In this document: one piece after another, positions 1-9,682 of the stretch
Layout: each line of letters starts with the position of its first letter
Numbering within the stretch: the first letter of the stretch is position 1
Origin: Desulfobacteraceae bacterium UBA5616
GTDB lineage: Bacteria; Desulfobacterota; Desulfobacteria; Desulfobacterales; UBA5616
DNA length: 37,050 nt
NCBI GenBank assembly: GCA_002423615.1
Contig: DIKO01000079.1
Location: 1-37,050, forward strand
Direction: 5' to 3'
Position numbers and translations under genes: made by a program
Notes under the pieces: model-generated
Told to the model about the DNA's origin: nothing
The model's input: only the letters and a program-made list of their open reading frames with translations
Database searches by the model: none

Positions 1-129
1 TTAACCTTTTTTGAGACTAATAAAATTTAACTTAACTCGCAGATATCGGAAAGTCAATACGGATATATATATGAATTATTTTAAGGATATTAAAACCTTA
101 TCTATTTATCGACGAATGGAACTCGCTTT

Positions 130-2952
130 GTGTGGATGCTGCCTATGGTAAAGCCGATGCATAAGAAATTATTTGTAATAATAGGTAGTTTTCTTCTTTT
201 TGGCGTAATGGCCTGGATCCTTTACCTGCACCTGCCGACACTAAAGAACGGTCTTCTGAATGCAGGCGACGATCATGTCCATGTGGCGTATTCAAACGAG
301 CTGAAGAGAACCGTGGAAGGCGAAGGCCGGATTTTGGGATGGAGCCGGCTTTACGGGATGGGCGCCCCGATATTTCTTCTCCGTCCGCCCGGATTTTATG
401 TTGCCGTGAATGCCATCCACTTCCTAAGCGGCCTCAGCATCGAGCAATCCCTCAAACTGGTGGTGCTTTTCGGTTTTTGCCTTTTTCCGCTGTCGGTGTA
501 TTGGGGAGCAAGACTGCTGGGTCTGGGGATTCCGGCCTCCTTTATTTCAGCCATGCTTTCACCCCTGTGTATCAGTTTGTGGGGCCATACCATTGACGCC
601 TATCAATATCTTGGGGTGCATAAACAGCTCATCGCAATCCTTATTTTTCCCGTGGCAGTCGGTTCGGGCTGGCGGCTTTTGGCCCATGGAACTTTCGGCC
701 TGTTGTTCGCGATTTTATTTGCCGTGATGTTCATGACCCATCCCTATATCGCCTACTGTTTTGCATTAAACATGGGGTGTATGCTGCTGGCCCTTTTCGC
801 AAAGAAAAACAGCGACTGGGAATGGAAACAAGGGATAAGGATGACCTTGCTTTGGCTGATCCCCTCGGTTTTGATGATTTCTTTCTGGTTGATCCCGTTC
901 GTAAGTTCACCGGAAATCCAGTTCATCGATCCTTATTTAAGCAGGAGGTATTATTTCGATGTCACTGGTTGTACAACGGCGGAAACCCTTCGGCAGTATT
1001 TTCTGGGAGGGATACTGGATACGACGCGGTTTTCCGGTCCTTTCGGTGATCAGGAATGGGGATGGCTTGAAAATGGGGTTATCTACAGGTTTCCCATTCT
1101 GACGGCTCTCAGTTTCGCAGGGCTAATCCTTGTTCTGGTTCGCCCCGAAAACGCTGTCCATCGTTTTATCGGGTTTTCTTTCCTGCTGTCATTTTTACTG
1201 CTTGCAGGACCCGATGATTTCCCTTTCCTGGACTGGATCCCCTTTGCAAAACAATTCCAGAATATTCATGCCGTCTTTATGCTTGAATGGTCGGCCTTCA
1301 TGTTGGGCGGTCTGGGTTTAAGCAGGATTATTTCAAAGATCACCCGTTTACGTAAAAGATATTTAAAAGCCGCCTTCATCGGCGGCGTCGCGGCCTTCGT
1401 TTTGTTCGGCTACGGATCTGCTGTTTATGAAAGAACCATAACCGGCAGGAAACTGGCGGATGTTCGAAATGTTTCCACCCATAACGGTGAGATGGTTTTA
1501 AGCAAGGAAATGAACCCGCAGTGGGCCGCCTTCAATAATGTGGTGAAAAAAATCAAGGTTGATAGGGAACAGGGCAATATTACGGGATTCCCCCAGGAGC
1601 ATGAAGACAGTGTCTTGTATAATCTGCTGCCGCTGATGGTCAACCGTTCCGTATCCATCTGCGGGTTTGAGTATCTGGGAGGCGTTTATCACCTGATGGC
1701 TGACAAAATCCGGGTGGAACTCCGGGATAATTACTATCTCCAAAAACTGTTTAATATCCGCTTCGTCGTCAACAACCATTTTTTAAGAGGTAAAGAAATG
1801 CAATGGCATGAAAACATTGTGCCGTTGTACCGGGACAAATTTTGGGAACTCGTGAAGGTAAAGGGGGAGTTCGGTGATTTTCAGGAACTCCCGGAGAATT
1901 TTATCGGTTTTACAGGGTCTGAGCGCGAATGGCAGGAATTGATGGAGCTCTGGATTGAAAAATACCAGGCCGCCGGGTCCAGTCTTCCCTGGATCGTCAA
2001 TTTCACCAACTCCGGGCTTGAAGACAAGGATATCGAAACTATAAAACCCTACCTGAAATCCCTGGTGAATGGGAAGGATGCCGTGATTCCGGATGTATTC
2101 ATGCCCCTTGGGAAAAAAACCTTCGACGAATTTTATGAGCATTTAAAAAAATGGCCGGCTGATGCCTCCGGTGAATCCATTTTAACTGAACAATCCCTGG
2201 CTCAACGGGTAAATTATAAACCCCTGAAACAAGACCGCCGGAAGGAGATATTTGAATTCGAAATTCGGCACGCATTAACCCCGATCCTTTTTAAAAGAGC
2301 CTTTTACAGGGGATGGGAGTTGAGGATTGACGATAACATCGCACCCATATTCAGGGTCTCGCCCGGCCTTCAGATGTTTATGGCTCCCCGCGGCAGACAT
2401 CTGGTCCAATGGCAATATAAAGGACCGAACAACAGCGAATGGACCCCTTATGCCTTGATTTCGGCGGTCATAATTTCAATGGTTCTTATATGCTTTGAAA
2501 GAAAAAGAGTGAGGGATACCCTACGCAGGACGTCCGAAAAACCGGAACTTCATCGCGTTGAAGGGAAAAGAAAACTTTTAACATACCTGCCTGCCGGTAT
2601 ATGGGCCCTGGCCATTGCTGTTCTTCTCCATCAAATTGTGTCCGAGGCTTATTTTAAAATCCCCGTTGTGATTCATCCGAGAAACGGTCAAACCCTCGAC
2701 ATGGATAAAAAACGGATTTTCTGGAATCCGGTTGTGGGTTTTCCAAGGAACAGGCAAATATTCCGGATCGAGATTGCCGGGGATGCTGAATTTAAAAATG
2801 TCGTTTATCGAAATCTGGTCTCGGAAACCGAACACAGGCCTGATTTTACCAGGCTCTTGAAGGGCCGGTATTATTACCGGGTTCGCCTGGAAATGGACCG
2901 GAAGACTTATCCATGGACTAAACCCGTCCGATTTATTATTGATGGTGCGTAA
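130..2952 (+). CDS. Large multi-pass membrane protein, GT-C/YfhO-like, with C-terminal Fn3-like domain
   Basis: Protein of 940 residues. A first membrane segment at about residues 13-31 is followed by an extracytoplasmic loop with the acidic motif AGDDHVH, as expected for GT-C glycosyltransferases or the related '6-pyruvoyl-tetrahydropterin synthase-related' membrane proteins. About ten more hydrophobic segments follow to about residue 440. A large soluble region (about 450-770) comes next, then two further membrane segments (about 775-795 and 840-856). The last 85 residues look like an extracytoplasmic Fn3-type beta domain (IFWNPVVG, YYYRVRLEMD). The role is probably transfer or modification of a lipid-linked sugar outside the membrane; substrate unknown. 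It heads a glycoconjugate block with the glycosyltransferase 77 bp downstream. The start is uncertain: GTG 130 gives the longest frame, ATG 136, 145 and 157 are in frame, and none has a good Shine-Dalgarno. Confidence 0.8.
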   Translation: MWMLPMVKPMHKKLFVIIGSFLLFGVMAWILYLHLPTLKNGLLNAGDDHVHVAYSNELKRTVEGEGRILGWSRLYGMGAPIFLLRPPGFYVAVNAIHFLSGLSIEQSLKLVVLFGFCLFPLSVYWGARLLGLGIPASFISAMLSPLCISLWGHTIDAYQYLGVHKQLIAILIFPVAVGSGWRLLAHGTFGLLFAILFAVMFMTHPYIAYCFALNMGCMLLALFAKKNSDWEWKQGIRMTLLWLIPSVLMISFWLIPFVSSPEIQFIDPYLSRRYYFDVTGCTTAETLRQYFLGGILDTTRFSGPFGDQEWGWLENGVIYRFPILTALSFAGLILVLVRPENAVHRFIGFSFLLSFLLLAGPDDFPFLDWIPFAKQFQNIHAVFMLEWSAFMLGGLGLSRIISKITRLRKRYLKAAFIGGVAAFVLFGYGSAVYERTITGRKLADVRNVSTHNGEMVLSKEMNPQWAAFNNVVKKIKVDREQGNITGFPQEHEDSVLYNLLPLMVNRSVSICGFEYLGGVYHLMADKIRVELRDNYYLQKLFNIRFVVNNHFLRGKEMQWHENIVPLYRDKFWELVKVKGEFGDFQELPENFIGFTGSEREWQELMELWIEKYQAAGSSLPWIVNFTNSGLEDKDIETIKPYLKSLVNGKDAVIPDVFMPLGKKTFDEFYEHLKKWPADASGESILTEQSLAQRVNYKPLKQDRRKEIFEFEIRHALTPILFKRAFYRGWELRIDDNIAPIFRVSPGLQMFMAPRGRHLVQWQYKGPNNSEWTPYALISAVIISMVLICFERKRVRDTLRRTSEKPELHRVEGKRKLLTYLPAGIWALAIAVLLHQIVSEAYFKIPVVIHPRNGQTLDMDKKRIFWNPVVGFPRNRQIFRIEIAGDAEFKNVVYRNLVSETEHRPDFTRLLKGRYYYRVRLEMDRKTYPWTKPVRFIIDGA

Positions 2953-3029
2953 GGTTGACGGGATTTTCCAATTTCCTTTACGTGATGATTTAAAACCGGA
3001 CACAATGAAAACACGGTCTGCCGAAAATC

Positions 3030-3992
3030 ATGAATAATATCATATCCATCATCATACCTTTATTGAACGAAGAAAAAAATGTGCCCATCCTCGTCGATCG
3101 CCTGATAAAGGTGCTGGACTCGGAAAATCTGAATTTTCAGATTGTTCTTGTAGATGACGGCAGCCGGGACGGGAGCTATTCCGCGATAATGGAGGCGTCG
3201 CGCAACGACCGACGGGTGGAAGGCATCCGGTTCAGCCGGAATTTCGGCCAGGCCACGGCCATCAAGGCCGGGGTGGAATATGCCCGGGGGGATGTCTGTA
3301 TCACCATGGACGGGGACCTTCAGCACGACCCGGTTCACATCCCGGATTTCTTGGAAAAAATAAATGAGGGCCATGACCTGGTCTGCGGTTACCGGTTCAG
3401 GCGAAACGACGGCCTTGTCCGGAGAATACCCTCCAAAATCGCGAATTTCCTGGCAAGAAAATTTTCAGGGCTGAACATCAGCGATTTCGGTTCCACCTAT
3501 CGTGCGTACAATACCCGTGTAATCCGGGAAATATCCATCTACGGGGAAATGCATCGATTTATCCCGATCTTCGTCAGTGCTTTAACAAACCGCATCACTG
3601 AAATCCCGATTCACCTGGGGGATCGTATTCACGGAAAATCGAAATACGGCATCGGCAGGACCTTCAGGGTATTTTCAGACATCGTTTCACTGATATTTTT
3701 CACCAGCTTTTTTAACCGGCCCATTCATATTTTCGGATATTTATCCCTTTTTCTGGGGCTTCCCGGATTATGCATCCTGGGGTGGTTGAGTCTGGGGAAA
3801 ATATTCGGGGGCATCTTCATTATGGACTATCTGCCGATGTTTTTTCTGGGGGTCATGCTTTGCCTGGTTGCAGGTCAAATCTTCACAACGGGAATCGTGT
3901 GTGAATATTTGTTGCGGGTCTATTATAAAAAAGAAAATGTTCAGCCGTATCATGTCATGGAAACGACATTTGACAAAAAACTCGAAGGATAA
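3030..3992 (+). CDS. Family 2 glycosyltransferase, polyprenyl-phosphate sugar synthase type (DPM1/GtrB-like)
   Basis: Protein of 320 residues. The N-terminal GT-A domain has the opening IIIPLLNEEKN, the nucleotide-binding VDDGSRDGS and the metal-binding DGDLQHDP. Two long C-terminal hydrophobic segments (about residues 228-255 and 262-295) match enzymes that load a sugar onto polyprenyl phosphate at the cytoplasmic face. Such carriers feed GT-C enzymes outside the membrane, which fits the upstream 940-residue protein. The donor sugar cannot be told from sequence. It starts with ATG without a strong Shine-Dalgarno and ends just before a 16-bp tandem repeat. Confidence 0.88.
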   Translation: MNNIISIIIPLLNEEKNVPILVDRLIKVLDSENLNFQIVLVDDGSRDGSYSAIMEASRNDRRVEGIRFSRNFGQATAIKAGVEYARGDVCITMDGDLQHDPVHIPDFLEKINEGHDLVCGYRFRRNDGLVRRIPSKIANFLARKFSGLNISDFGSTYRAYNTRVIREISIYGEMHRFIPIFVSALTNRITEIPIHLGDRIHGKSKYGIGRTFRVFSDIVSLIFFTSFFNRPIHIFGYLSLFLGLPGLCILGWLSLGKIFGGIFIMDYLPMFFLGVMLCLVAGQIFTTGIVCEYLLRVYYKKENVQPYHVMETTFDKKLEG

Positions 3993-4023
3993 CGATATAT
4001 TCCATTATTGCTTTAGATTGGGC

Positions 4024-4087
4024 CGCAAGGACGCCGGATCGCAAGGACGCCGGATCGCAAGGACGCCGGATCGCAAGGACGCCGGAT
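4024..4087 (+). repeat. Four perfect tandem copies of a 16-bp unit
   Basis: The unit CGCAAGGACGCCGGAT occurs four times without mismatch (4024-4039, 4040-4055, 4056-4071, 4072-4087), between the glycosyltransferase and FemAB-like genes. There are no spacers, so it is not a CRISPR. Copy number probably varies by slippage. It lies outside both reading frames. Confidence 0.95.
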
Positions 4088-4155
4088 GTTTTATTTTTTG
4101 GGAATTTTATTCTCGCTGAGAGTATGTTTGGAATTAAAAATTTGGAAAATATGAA

Positions 4156-5208
4156 GTGAACCTGATTCCCGCAACAAAATCGGAGTGGAAGGAATATTTC
4201 GCAACGTGTTCCGCTTCGTCCATTTACCAGGACCCCCGATGGCTCGAGCTGATTGAAACAATTTATCCCGGATTAACGACGCATCGCCTGGCATGCCTGG
4301 ACGATACCAAAGATCTGGCCTGGCTTTTGCCCCTGGTGGGAATCAAACCCCTGGGAAGCTTTAAGCCGATGTTGATTTCCGTCCCCTTCGGGAATTATGG
4401 TGGATTTATTTTTCCCGGGCAAGTGGACCGGCCAATTTATCTGAAAGACCTGGATCCGGATCCGCTGAAATCCTTTTTTTCAGATCACAGAGCCGATGCC
4501 CTGGAAATCCGTGAAATCCAAAAGCCTCTTCATGAATTCCCTTTTGATGACCAATTTAAAAGATTTGAATTGTCCCTGACCGAACCTCTGGATGTTTTAT
4601 GGAACAGCGTCATAACCGGAAATGCCAGGACCGGTGTCCGGAAGGCCGATAAAAACGCTGTAAAAATCCATTTCGATCATCCACGGTCCCTGGAGATTTT
4701 TAAGCGGATCTACGAAAAGAACGCGGCATTTCATGGAACACCCATTCATAAATCCGGATGGTTCGATACGATAAAAACACTTTTCCATGAAGAGACGCAT
4801 ATTCTTCTTGCCGAACATGAAAATCAGTTCGTCGGGGCCGCGCTTATTTTCCTCTATCGGGGCAATGCCATATTGAATTCCCTGGCAACCGACCCGAAAT
4901 CCCGGAACATACCGGTGAGCGATAAGCTCGTATGGGAATCCATCCGGCTCATGAAGGAAAAATATTCCGCCGAGGCATATGATTTCGGAAGAACCCGGCC
5001 GGATCCCGGGCAACTGTTTTTCAAAAGAAAATGGGGAGGGGTGGAAAGCCCGATTTATTATTCCTACCTGCTTAAAACAGGCAGAAAGGCTCCCCGGATC
5101 CTTCCGGATAACCCGAAATTCAAAATGGGGATTAAACTCTGGAAAATTCTTCCCATGTTCATGACTCGAAGGATAGGGCCCATTTTAAGACCCCGGATTC
5201 CCACCTGA
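4156..5208 (+). CDS. FemAB-like / GNAT-fold acyltransferase
   Basis: Protein of 350 residues, soluble. The opening (SSIYQDPRWLELIETIYPG) and the C-terminal stretch (YDFGRTRPDPGQLFFKRKWGG) are characteristic of FemAB-related proteins with tandem GNAT folds, which use aminoacyl-tRNA or acyl donors. The C-terminal half carries GNAT_6-like motifs (LLAEHENQFVGAALIF). Related proteins occur in exopolysaccharide/PEP-CTERM clusters, and a PEP-CTERM protein lies at 18 kb, but a functional link is inference. The GTG start at 4156 has a weak GGA upstream; ATG 4151 is out of frame. Its TGA overlaps the next gene's ATG by one base (TGATG), so the two are probably translationally coupled. Confidence 0.8.
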   Translation: MNLIPATKSEWKEYFATCSASSIYQDPRWLELIETIYPGLTTHRLACLDDTKDLAWLLPLVGIKPLGSFKPMLISVPFGNYGGFIFPGQVDRPIYLKDLDPDPLKSFFSDHRADALEIREIQKPLHEFPFDDQFKRFELSLTEPLDVLWNSVITGNARTGVRKADKNAVKIHFDHPRSLEIFKRIYEKNAAFHGTPIHKSGWFDTIKTLFHEETHILLAEHENQFVGAALIFLYRGNAILNSLATDPKSRNIPVSDKLVWESIRLMKEKYSAEAYDFGRTRPDPGQLFFKRKWGGVESPIYYSYLLKTGRKAPRILPDNPKFKMGIKLWKILPMFMTRRIGPILRPRIPT

Positions 5209-6077
5209 TGAAAAAAAACTACAGTTACTTAACCATCCCTCTTCAAATTCTTGCTTCGCTGGCTTTCCTGTACGCAGTTTTTTGGGTTTTGAAGGATAAA
5301 GGCATAGATCTGTCCCCGGATATTTTTCATGTGGTGTCCCCGGGGTATTTTTCAGCAGCCTGTTTATGTTTCGCATCCGTCTACGCAACAAGACTCTTCA
5401 GGTTGCGCCATTGGGTAAAATTTTCATCCGGGAAAAACATGCCGATCCCGGACTGGATCGATCTTTATCTGAAAAGCATTGCTTTCGGATCTCTGACGCC
5501 GGCCCGGATAGGGGATTTTTCCAGGATAAACTTGTTAAATCAAACGGAATTGCCGCTGAAAAACAGGGTAAAGCTGGTTATTAACGAAAAAATGGCTGAT
5601 TTTCTATATGTTCCATTGGGGATAAGCCTGACTTCGGCAATTGTCGGTGAAAAACTGGGGGTTAATCCGGTCTGGATATTCATGGTTGGGATGATGGCGC
5701 TGGGCAGTGGGTTGCTGTTTTCCTGTAAATTTGTCTCTTTCCCGTTTAAACCCCTGGTCTTCGGGGGCTTATTAACCCTCATGGGATTTGGATTATACAT
5801 TTTCGGAAACGCTTTTATATTCTGGTCAGTGGATGTCAATCTGCCTGTTCCGGATATTGCGGCGATCATCCTCAGCGTCGGTATTATCGTTAATTTTCCC
5901 CTCAGCCTTAACGGTATCGGGTTGCGGGAAAGCTCCCTCATGGCCGTCCTGGTTTACTGGGGTGTTCCGCTCAAGGAAATACCTCCGGTTCTGGTGCTTG
6001 AATTTTTTATGAATATTTTCTTCCCGGTTTTTCTATACCTCGTGTTTATACCCCTGAAAAGATTGAATACGGGCTGA
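5208..6077 (+). CDS. YbhN/UPF0104-type integral membrane protein (LPG synthase membrane-domain family)
   Basis: Protein of 289 residues with seven or eight hydrophobic segments. It has the family signature in which a loop near residues 93-107 (AFGSLTPARIGDFSR) resembles the 'PgrxGe' motif of lysylphosphatidylglycerol-synthase membrane domains, and a late segment NGIGLRESSLMAVLVYWGVP that is typical of the family. Members are proposed lipid flippases or lipid-modifying proteins; the substrate here is unknown. It overlaps the FemAB-like gene by one base and closes the plus-strand run. It is convergent with the methyltransferase, with a 19-bp gap and no clear terminator. Confidence 0.82.
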   Translation: MKKNYSYLTIPLQILASLAFLYAVFWVLKDKGIDLSPDIFHVVSPGYFSAACLCFASVYATRLFRLRHWVKFSSGKNMPIPDWIDLYLKSIAFGSLTPARIGDFSRINLLNQTELPLKNRVKLVINEKMADFLYVPLGISLTSAIVGEKLGVNPVWIFMVGMMALGSGLLFSCKFVSFPFKPLVFGGLLTLMGFGLYIFGNAFIFWSVDVNLPVPDIAAIILSVGIIVNFPLSLNGIGLRESSLMAVLVYWGVPLKEIPPVLVLEFFMNIFFPVFLYLVFIPLKRLNTG

Positions 6078-6096
6078 TTGTTTTTCCTGATCCGTT

Positions 6097-6897
6097 TTAT
6101 TCCGGCTTCCAGCCTGTTACAACCAGCGCCAGTCCCCAGCGGTTTATCAACGGCAGTCCTGCAAGAAGTTTGTCAAGCCGGATCATCGCTTTTGTTATGG
6201 AGGTGTGGAGGGGGATGTTTTTCAGAAAGGGGAAATGATCCAGAAGCCCGGCAAACGGGTATGAAAAAAAGAACATCCGTCGGCCGGCCAACGGCTGAAG
6301 GCCGGCATCGGTCAGCAGTCGATTCAGTTCATGGAGCCTGAAGGAGCGGTGGGTTGAGCTGAATTTTGGAGACAATTTATAATAAGCCCTTCGAAATGCA
6401 CGCATCCATGCAGGGTCTCCATTGGGTTCCACGAACAAAACCACTCCGCCGGATTTTAAGACCCGGCGGATTTCCTTGAGAGACGAGATGGGATCCGGAA
6501 GGTGATGAAAGGACCCCCGGAATATGGCGGCGTCGAAAATTTCATTTTTAAACGGAAGTTCAGCTGCATCGCCATTGACAAGAATGCGGTTTGCCGATTT
6601 CGACGTCTCCCTTGCCAGAGCCAGCATCTCCCGTGAGATGTCAAGGCCGGCGACTTTTTCAAAACAGTCGGCCAGGGGAGGGAGAAGAATACCGTCTCCG
6701 CAGCAGCAATCGAGGACGGCCTGTTTGGGAACACATGAAAGTGATGTCATTATTTCCTGGTTCCAATAGGCTTCGAAGCATGCGCTTCCATCACTCTCAC
6801 GCCTGCGGATATATTCACGGGCAAGGTGTGTGTGAAGCTCTATTTCTTCTTTTACGGCATATTTTCGGTTTGGCCGGTCCTGCATCTTTCCGAACAA
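6097..6897 (-). CDS. Class I SAM-dependent methyltransferase
   Basis: Protein of 266 residues. Motif I is VLDCCCGDGILLPPLA (about residues 61-76). The acidic loop binding the SAM ribose is GLDISREML, followed by VNGDAAELPF and the Methyltransf_11-type motif IFRGSFHHLPDP. The C-terminal third is a hydrophobic/basic cap that probably sets substrate choice; the target is unknown. The TTG at 6897 lies 12 bp after the stop of the YdjC-type gene with an AGGA about 7 nt upstream; ATG 6885 is an alternative. Same-strand location after a deacetylase suggests both modify a glycolipid or polysaccharide, by inference. Confidence 0.85.
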   Translation of the reverse strand: MFGKMQDRPNRKYAVKEEIELHTHLAREYIRRRESDGSACFEAYWNQEIMTSLSCVPKQAVLDCCCGDGILLPPLADCFEKVAGLDISREMLALARETSKSANRILVNGDAAELPFKNEIFDAAIFRGSFHHLPDPISSLKEIRRVLKSGGVVLFVEPNGDPAWMRAFRRAYYKLSPKFSSTHRSFRLHELNRLLTDAGLQPLAGRRMFFFSYPFAGLLDHFPFLKNIPLHTSITKAMIRLDKLLAGLPLINRWGLALVVTGWKPE

Positions 6898-6909
6898 TAC
6901 CCTTTCCTG

Positions 6910-7806
6910 TCAATACCCGCTGTTTTGGCCGGAAGTATCTATCTGATTGTTGTGTTCAAGTTTTCCGAAATGGATGAGATTGATTCCCCTTTCTAAGATG
7001 TATGCTTTCAGGGAAGGATCCAGGAGGGTCCGAAGATGCCTCTCCCGGTATTTTGTGACGGCAACGTCCGGGATTACATCATGGTCATTTTTTGACCGGT
7101 ATCCCGGATGGCACATCAATTCGGTAACGCCGTCCTCCAACCGGTCAACGATACGACGGCAGACGTCGGCGGTGAATCTGTGACCGTCGGTGCCGCCTTC
7201 AAAGTGATCGGGTGTGAGGACGCCTTTATTATGGAATACGCTTTTCGCCCGGCTCCCTAAAAATGAAAGTATCAATGACTTTATCCATGCGGGTGACGGG
7301 GGCCGAAGGGCAATGTTTTCGGATGGACACCGTGCCCTGGGGATTCTCAGGTTCCCGGCAATTTTGATGAAAGCAGGCAAAAAAGACCCAAAAACATGGA
7401 GGTGTTTATGGCTGTCGAGATGGGTCGGTTCTCCGATTTCAGAACGGAAAAGTTCCAACTGGTTGCTTAATTCCAGTTCGATGTCACTTTCCGAAACCCT
7501 TCCGAGCATAAGTCTTCGCAGGACAACTTCTGTACCCGGGAAATCGCCGGAGGCGTTTACCAGCGTGGGAATAGCAGATGGGTTACTGATCGGAGGGCCG
7601 TGGACAATGTTCAAGTGCAACCCGACCCCGAGTTCCGGCAGGTCCGTGGCCATTTTTGCGGCGTCCTTGAACGCCGGGAAATTGACCATTGCCGTCGCAC
7701 TGGTGAGGATGCCTTTCCCGCATGCTTCAACAATTCCCCTGTTCACGCCGGTTGACCATCCGAAGTCGTCGGCATTTACGATAAGCGCCTTTTGTTCTGG
7801 GACCAC
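6910..7806 (-). CDS. YdjC/ChbG/HpnK-family carbohydrate deacetylase
   Basis: Protein of 298 residues with the family's metal and catalytic motifs: NADDFGWS near residue 11, VGLHLN near 61-66 and THLDSHKHLHVFG near 133-145. LMCHPGYRS follows in the C-terminal half. Family enzymes are divalent-metal-dependent N-deacetylases of acetylated sugars or hopanoid-linked glucosamine; the local context favours an envelope glycan. The GTG start at 7806 has TAGGAAT about 7 nt upstream. It is divergent from the sulfatase-fold gene and upstream of the methyltransferase, probably one transcript. Confidence 0.88.
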   Translation of the reverse strand: MVPEQKALIVNADDFGWSTGVNRGIVEACGKGILTSATAMVNFPAFKDAAKMATDLPELGVGLHLNIVHGPPISNPSAIPTLVNASGDFPGTEVVLRRLMLGRVSESDIELELSNQLELFRSEIGEPTHLDSHKHLHVFGSFLPAFIKIAGNLRIPRARCPSENIALRPPSPAWIKSLILSFLGSRAKSVFHNKGVLTPDHFEGGTDGHRFTADVCRRIVDRLEDGVTELMCHPGYRSKNDHDVIPDVAVTKYRERHLRTLLDPSLKAYILERGINLIHFGKLEHNNQIDTSGQNSGY

Positions 7807-7909
7807 GGTTATTCCTAATCGTTATTGATAAAAAGCCCAAATTAGGGTTGAAGAAACAAAAAATTTATCTTAATGTAACACGATTTGAATACACCCAGGT
7901 ATAAGAACC

Positions 7910-9676
7910 ATGCAAAAGGAAAATCTTGCTGCAGGCTACATATCGATACTTTTGCTGACCCTGGTTTACAGCATTCTCAATATGTATTCCCAGACCGGGC
8001 ACTCCTTATTTAACTGTTTTTTATTCATCGTTTCAACAAACTATTTCACATTGAGCCTGATTTTCGGATTGCTGCTGCTCGCAGGAAGGGTGCAGGCCAG
8101 TGCGGCAAGGCTTTCCATCAACGCGGTTGTATTCCTTTTAACCCTTGTATTCATAACGGATTTTTTTGCCCTGACCTCCATCAATGCGAGATTTGAAGTC
8201 TCGGATGTGATTCATTATGCGGGAAATTTATCCGAGGCCCTTTCCTTCATGTCACCGGGAAAAATAATGATTCTGCTTGTACTGGTGTTTTCACCTTTTT
8301 TCAGGCTGCGAGTCGAAAAGTGGAAAAGGGTGTCATGGATCTACGGCGGGTTGGCAGCGTTTTTTATCTTCAGCAGGATTATTTCCCATGCCGCAGTTAA
8401 AAATGACGTTGGAAATGACGTCACCTTGTTGTTTTTAGAAAAGGCGAAATCACGGATAGTTACCCGGAACCCTTCCCGGGACCGGCTTTTATACGAAGCG
8501 CCTGAATACGCGCATGCCCAACCCAGGTTGATCAATCTGAACTACTTAAAAAAAGATCATCCGAATATACTGCTGGTCTTTGTCGAGTCGTTTTCATCCA
8601 TAGATTCGAAAAAAATATCCGGTCTTTATGATAACCTCCCGAAATTTGACCGGTTGTGCGAAAAGGGAAGGCTGTTCGTGAACTCGCTTGCAACTTATGA
8701 AGACACAGAGGGAAGCAAAATCGCCCTTTTAACCGCGCAACCCATCATCCCCTATCCCGGTTGCAACAGATTTTTATACAACTCCTTCTGGAATACCGAT
8801 ACCGTCCCCAGGGCATTCGCCAGGATCGGCTACGATACGGAATACGTTACCACCGGACCCCTTGAGTTCCTGAACCAGGGGGATTACCTGCGCCATATCG
8901 GATTCAATACGGTTGTGGGCCGGGGAGAGGTGAAGCGGTTCAGGGAAGCTAAAAAATATACGTTCGGCTGCCCCTCTGATGAAGTTCTGTATGATGAAAT
9001 CATCGATCGAATTAAAAACAGGGGTGAAAACGCCCCGTTTTTTATGATGGGGATGACGGTTTCAGGCCATCGGCCGTATCTGGATCCGGAAGGAATCGCC
9101 AATACCCGGGAAAGGGTGACGCGCTATGTGGACGAAAAACTTTTTGATCTGTATCAACGGCTGGATGAAATCCAATTTTTCAAAAACAGCATCCTGATCA
9201 TCACCGGAGACCATCGGGCGATGTTTCCCCCGCTTGAAGGGGAATGCGAAAAATTCCCGAATATCTATAAAATGAGAGTGCCGACGCTGATCATCGGGAA
9301 GAATGTCGGCCAAAATATCATTGATGAACGGCTGGTCAGTCACCCAAATTTGATGGAAAATATTTATACCCTTGCCTATTCCGATCGTAAGATCACCGAC
9401 GGCGTTATTTATGTGGAGCGGTATACCTCAGGGTATTGCGAACTTACCGGAAAGCTTACATATGTTGATCAGAACGGCTGCTATAAATTTACCGTTGCCG
9501 GGGATGAAATTCTGTGGGACAGCGGAAGGCCGGATTATTACCGCAGGATCGAAAAGATCATTCATATACAGAGGGCCGTGTGCCAGAGGTGGGCGAACAG
9601 AGCCGGAAGCATCAAAATCGGTGAAATCGTAAAAAGCCAGGCAATTTCGGAAAAGCCCGAAATCATACAGGAGTAA
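7910..9676 (+). CDS. LtaS-like membrane-anchored sulfatase-fold (alkaline phosphatase superfamily) enzyme
   Basis: Protein of 588 residues. Five N-terminal hydrophobic segments occupy about residues 1-155. The extracytoplasmic domain begins with NILLVFVESFSSID, whose Glu is a metal ligand in LtaS-type enzymes. A probable nucleophile region follows (LATYEDTEGSKIALLTA), then the His motif VSGHRPYLDP and the Asp-His metal pair ITGDHRAMF. Such enzymes transfer phosphoglycerol or phosphoethanolamine onto glycans. The exact nucleophile is uncertain, since the usual N-G-T-R-T pattern is replaced by D-T-E-G-S. Its TAA sits within the Shine-Dalgarno region of the next gene (CAGGAGTAA), so the two may be co-transcribed. 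Confidence 0.82.
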   Translation: MQKENLAAGYISILLLTLVYSILNMYSQTGHSLFNCFLFIVSTNYFTLSLIFGLLLLAGRVQASAARLSINAVVFLLTLVFITDFFALTSINARFEVSDVIHYAGNLSEALSFMSPGKIMILLVLVFSPFFRLRVEKWKRVSWIYGGLAAFFIFSRIISHAAVKNDVGNDVTLLFLEKAKSRIVTRNPSRDRLLYEAPEYAHAQPRLINLNYLKKDHPNILLVFVESFSSIDSKKISGLYDNLPKFDRLCEKGRLFVNSLATYEDTEGSKIALLTAQPIIPYPGCNRFLYNSFWNTDTVPRAFARIGYDTEYVTTGPLEFLNQGDYLRHIGFNTVVGRGEVKRFREAKKYTFGCPSDEVLYDEIIDRIKNRGENAPFFMMGMTVSGHRPYLDPEGIANTRERVTRYVDEKLFDLYQRLDEIQFFKNSILIITGDHRAMFPPLEGECEKFPNIYKMRVPTLIIGKNVGQNIIDERLVSHPNLMENIYTLAYSDRKITDGVIYVERYTSGYCELTGKLTYVDQNGCYKFTVAGDEILWDSGRPDYYRRIEKIIHIQRAVCQRWANRAGSIKIGEIVKSQAISEKPEIIQE

Positions 9677-9682
9677 TTCATC

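Noticed and set aside
4024..4087. CRISPR array
   Set aside because: Repeats are contiguous with no spacers, and no cas genes are nearby.
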